A stretch of DNA of 40,703 nt from an uncultured Fibrobacter sp. (GTDB lineage: Bacteria; Fibrobacterota; Fibrobacteria; Fibrobacterales; Fibrobacteraceae), in NCBI GenBank assembly GCA_946407235.1, contig CAMJNF010000006.1, positions 1 through 40,703 on the forward strand. The letters run 5' to 3'. Shown here in pieces: positions 39,399 through 40,703 of this stretch; within the stretch, counting starts at the first letter, position 1, and each line of letters begins with the position of its first letter. The notes below the pieces were generated by a model, which worked only from the letters and a program-made list of their open reading frames with translations, did not search any database and had not been told where the DNA came from. A program made the position numbers and the translations under genes.

Positions 39399-40532
39399 TT
39401 ACTTTCTTACTTTCCAGCCATTATTATGGATGTATTGAACATTATAAATAATGTCAGTACCCTGCTTAACAGCAGCCATAGTCGGCGTAATCAAGCTAAG
39501 AAGACGGTTCCATGTTGCAAGGCCAGAGGCATCGACATACACAATATCACGCGGGTTCATTTCAAAACGGTCAGCCATTGCAAGTGCCATGGCATTCTTG
39601 GCGTTCAGCTGATAAATATCAATTTTGTCAGCAGCAGTGTTTCTGATAACATAAATATCAGAAGACGAGGCATTCGTTGCATTCACACCACCCGCAGAAG
39701 CAAGGGCTTCGGCGAGACTCAAATAGCTATCCATACGGACAATGCCGCTTCTATTGACTTCACCAAGGACATAGACTTTTCTATCCCTTTCGGTTTCGGA
39801 CCTTAACGGAACAAACACCTGGTCACCCGGCTTCACAAGGACTCGTTCAACCGCAATATTATCCTTGAAAGCTCGAACGTAGTCAATGTTATAGACCTTA
39901 TCGCCACGACGGAGCTGGACGAATGCAGGATCAGCCTTTTCATTAAAGCCACCCACTTCGGCAAGCACATCCGGAAGTGTCATCGGATTTTCGTCAAAGC
40001 TCACATAACCCGGCTTGTTCACGGCGCCCGTCACGAAAGCCTTGCGGCTGTGGTAACCCGTCACACGGACATCGACCTGAGGATCGTTAAGAATCTTATC
40101 AGAAAGCCTCTTGGTAATTTCGGCACGAAGTTCCTGTGCAGTAAGACCCGCAACCTGAATTTCACCGGCATACGGATAGAACAGCTTACCGTCGGTCGTC
40201 ACCTTTTGACCGGCCGGCTGATACTGACCCATCGGCGATGTAAGTTCCGGATGTTCCCAGACAACGACTTGCACCATGTCCAAAGGTCCAATTCTGTATT
40301 CCAATTCCGGAAGCGTGTCCACCATCAAATCTTCCAGTTTGCCTTCAGCAGGGTTTGCAACAACCTGAACCGGTTCGCCCATTTCACCCTTTTCGATAGA
40401 ATGCAACTTGAACGTAATTCCATTATAGGTTGTGGAATCCGTGGGGACATCCATTCGCATCTGAGGAGCTGCGAAGCAACCGCTCAAAACAGCAGCGGCC
40501 ACACCGCAAAGACCTATACCAATTTTATTCAT
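39399..40532 (-). CDS. wza: Wza-like polysaccharide export lipoprotein (OPX)
   Basis: 377 residues. A lipoprotein signal peptide ends in the lipobox LSGC (Cys19). The polysaccharide export domain (about 75-175) shows YRIGPLDMVQVVVWEHPEL and PYAGEIQVAGLTAQEL. Two SLBB-type domains follow: VTGAVNKPGYVSF and VLGEVNRSGIVRM. The C-terminal segment (about 340-377) may be the outer-membrane helix. Proteins of this family form the outer-membrane channel for capsule or exopolysaccharide. AAGGG 6 bases before the ATG supports the start. It lies between a tyrosine phosphatase and manC, the usual partners in Wza-Wzb-Wzc systems; the Wzc-type kinase is not in the window. Confidence 0.92.
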   Translation of the reverse strand: MNKIGIGLCGVAAAVLSGCFAAPQMRMDVPTDSTTYNGITFKLHSIEKGEMGEPVQVVANPAEGKLEDLMVDTLPELEYRIGPLDMVQVVVWEHPELTSPMGQYQPAGQKVTTDGKLFYPYAGEIQVAGLTAQELRAEITKRLSDKILNDPQVDVRVTGYHSRKAFVTGAVNKPGYVSFDENPMTLPDVLAEVGGFNEKADPAFVQLRRGDKVYNIDYVRAFKDNIAVERVLVKPGDQVFVPLRSETERDRKVYVLGEVNRSGIVRMDSYLSLAEALASAGGVNATNASSSDIYVIRNTAADKIDIYQLNAKNAMALAMADRFEMNPRDIVYVDASGLATWNRLLSLITPTMAAVKQGTDIIYNVQYIHNNGWKVRK

Positions 40533-40550
40533 ATATAACCCTTTCTAAAA

Positions 40551-40703
40551 TTATTTTGTGGCTTCACTCTGCCTAATCTTTTCAACCCAATACGGTGTCA
40601 GCTTGGAAATAAAATTCCATGCCAACACAAATGCATTTTCCGGCCTTCTGTACGGGTCAGGTATATCGACCTGATGCGATTCTCCATAGCGGAAAACCTT
40701 CCC
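40551..40703 (-). CDS. Low-molecular-weight protein tyrosine phosphatase, C-terminal end (Wzb-like)
   Basis: The last 50 residues before a TAA at 40551 are visible, beginning GKVFRYGESHQVDIPDPYRR. The DIPDP segment is the conserved C-terminal general-acid loop of low-molecular-weight tyrosine phosphatases. In capsule operons this enzyme (Wzb) removes phosphate from the Wzc tyrosine kinase. The stop lies 18 bases before the Wza-like gene, so the two are in one operon. The N-terminus with the CxxxxxR active site lies outside the window. Confidence 0.8.
   Translation of the reverse strand, partial: GKVFRYGESHQVDIPDPYRRPENAFVLAWNFISKLTPYWVEKIRQSEATK

Overview
The window looks like chromosomal DNA of a Fibrobacter-type bacterium (phylum Fibrobacterota). 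The signs are a very large secreted fibro-slime protein, several secreted plant-polysaccharide enzymes with CBM35-like modules and similar C-terminal tails, long poly-serine linkers in exported proteins, and a recurrent TATATTTG-like -10 element placed almost at the start codon. The species assignment is inferred from content; no rRNA or tRNA gene was seen.

Layout. 1-1676: a truncated unknown gene and an AT-rich island with a phosphatidylinositol-phospholipase-C-like gene and its long upstream region. 1677-13734: a family 2 glycosyltransferase, DNA topoisomerase III, a GH3 glycosidase, a DnaQ-like exonuclease coupled to a small envelope protein, glutamyl-Q tRNA(Asp) synthetase, a 1356-residue DUF4011-type helicase-like protein whose catalytic motifs all look destroyed, and a small SPOR-domain protein. 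13916-21353: the giant fibro-slime protein, an FHA-GGDEF diguanylate cyclase and a MATE exporter. 21501-26621: a pectin cluster (PL10 pectate lyase, CE8 pectin methylesterase) and an unrecognised acidic protein. 26689-32946 (minus strand): an M16 peptidase, an M6 metalloprotease with a serine-rich linker, a GRP-family sugar transporter and mnmE. 33146-37749: aldose 1-epimerase, a GH26 mannanase and pheS. 37999-40703 (minus strand): the end of an exopolysaccharide operon, transcribed tyrosine phosphatase, Wza-like exporter, then ManC.

How the genes fit together. The secreted enzymes (PL10, CE8, GH26), the epimerase, the sugar transporter and the fibro-slime protein fit a plant-cell-wall-degrading lifestyle. 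The phosphatase-Wza-ManC operon supplies GDP-mannose and an export channel for surface polysaccharide. The diguanylate cyclase could link surface behaviour to c-di-GMP.

Main discoveries. Intergenic regions are packed with at least five families of short dispersed, mostly palindromic repeats. Three copies lie in frame inside protein-coding genes: one in gluQ and two, from different families, in the G domain of mnmE. Both enzymes modify tRNA position 34. The second highlight is the full-length DUF4011/DUF3320 protein that has lost its Walker A, Walker B, arginine-finger and nuclease signatures. The third is the near-leaderless promoter architecture shared by many genes. The 365-base spacer between the two pectin genes is a mosaic of multi-hairpin elements that could be transcribed as structured RNA.
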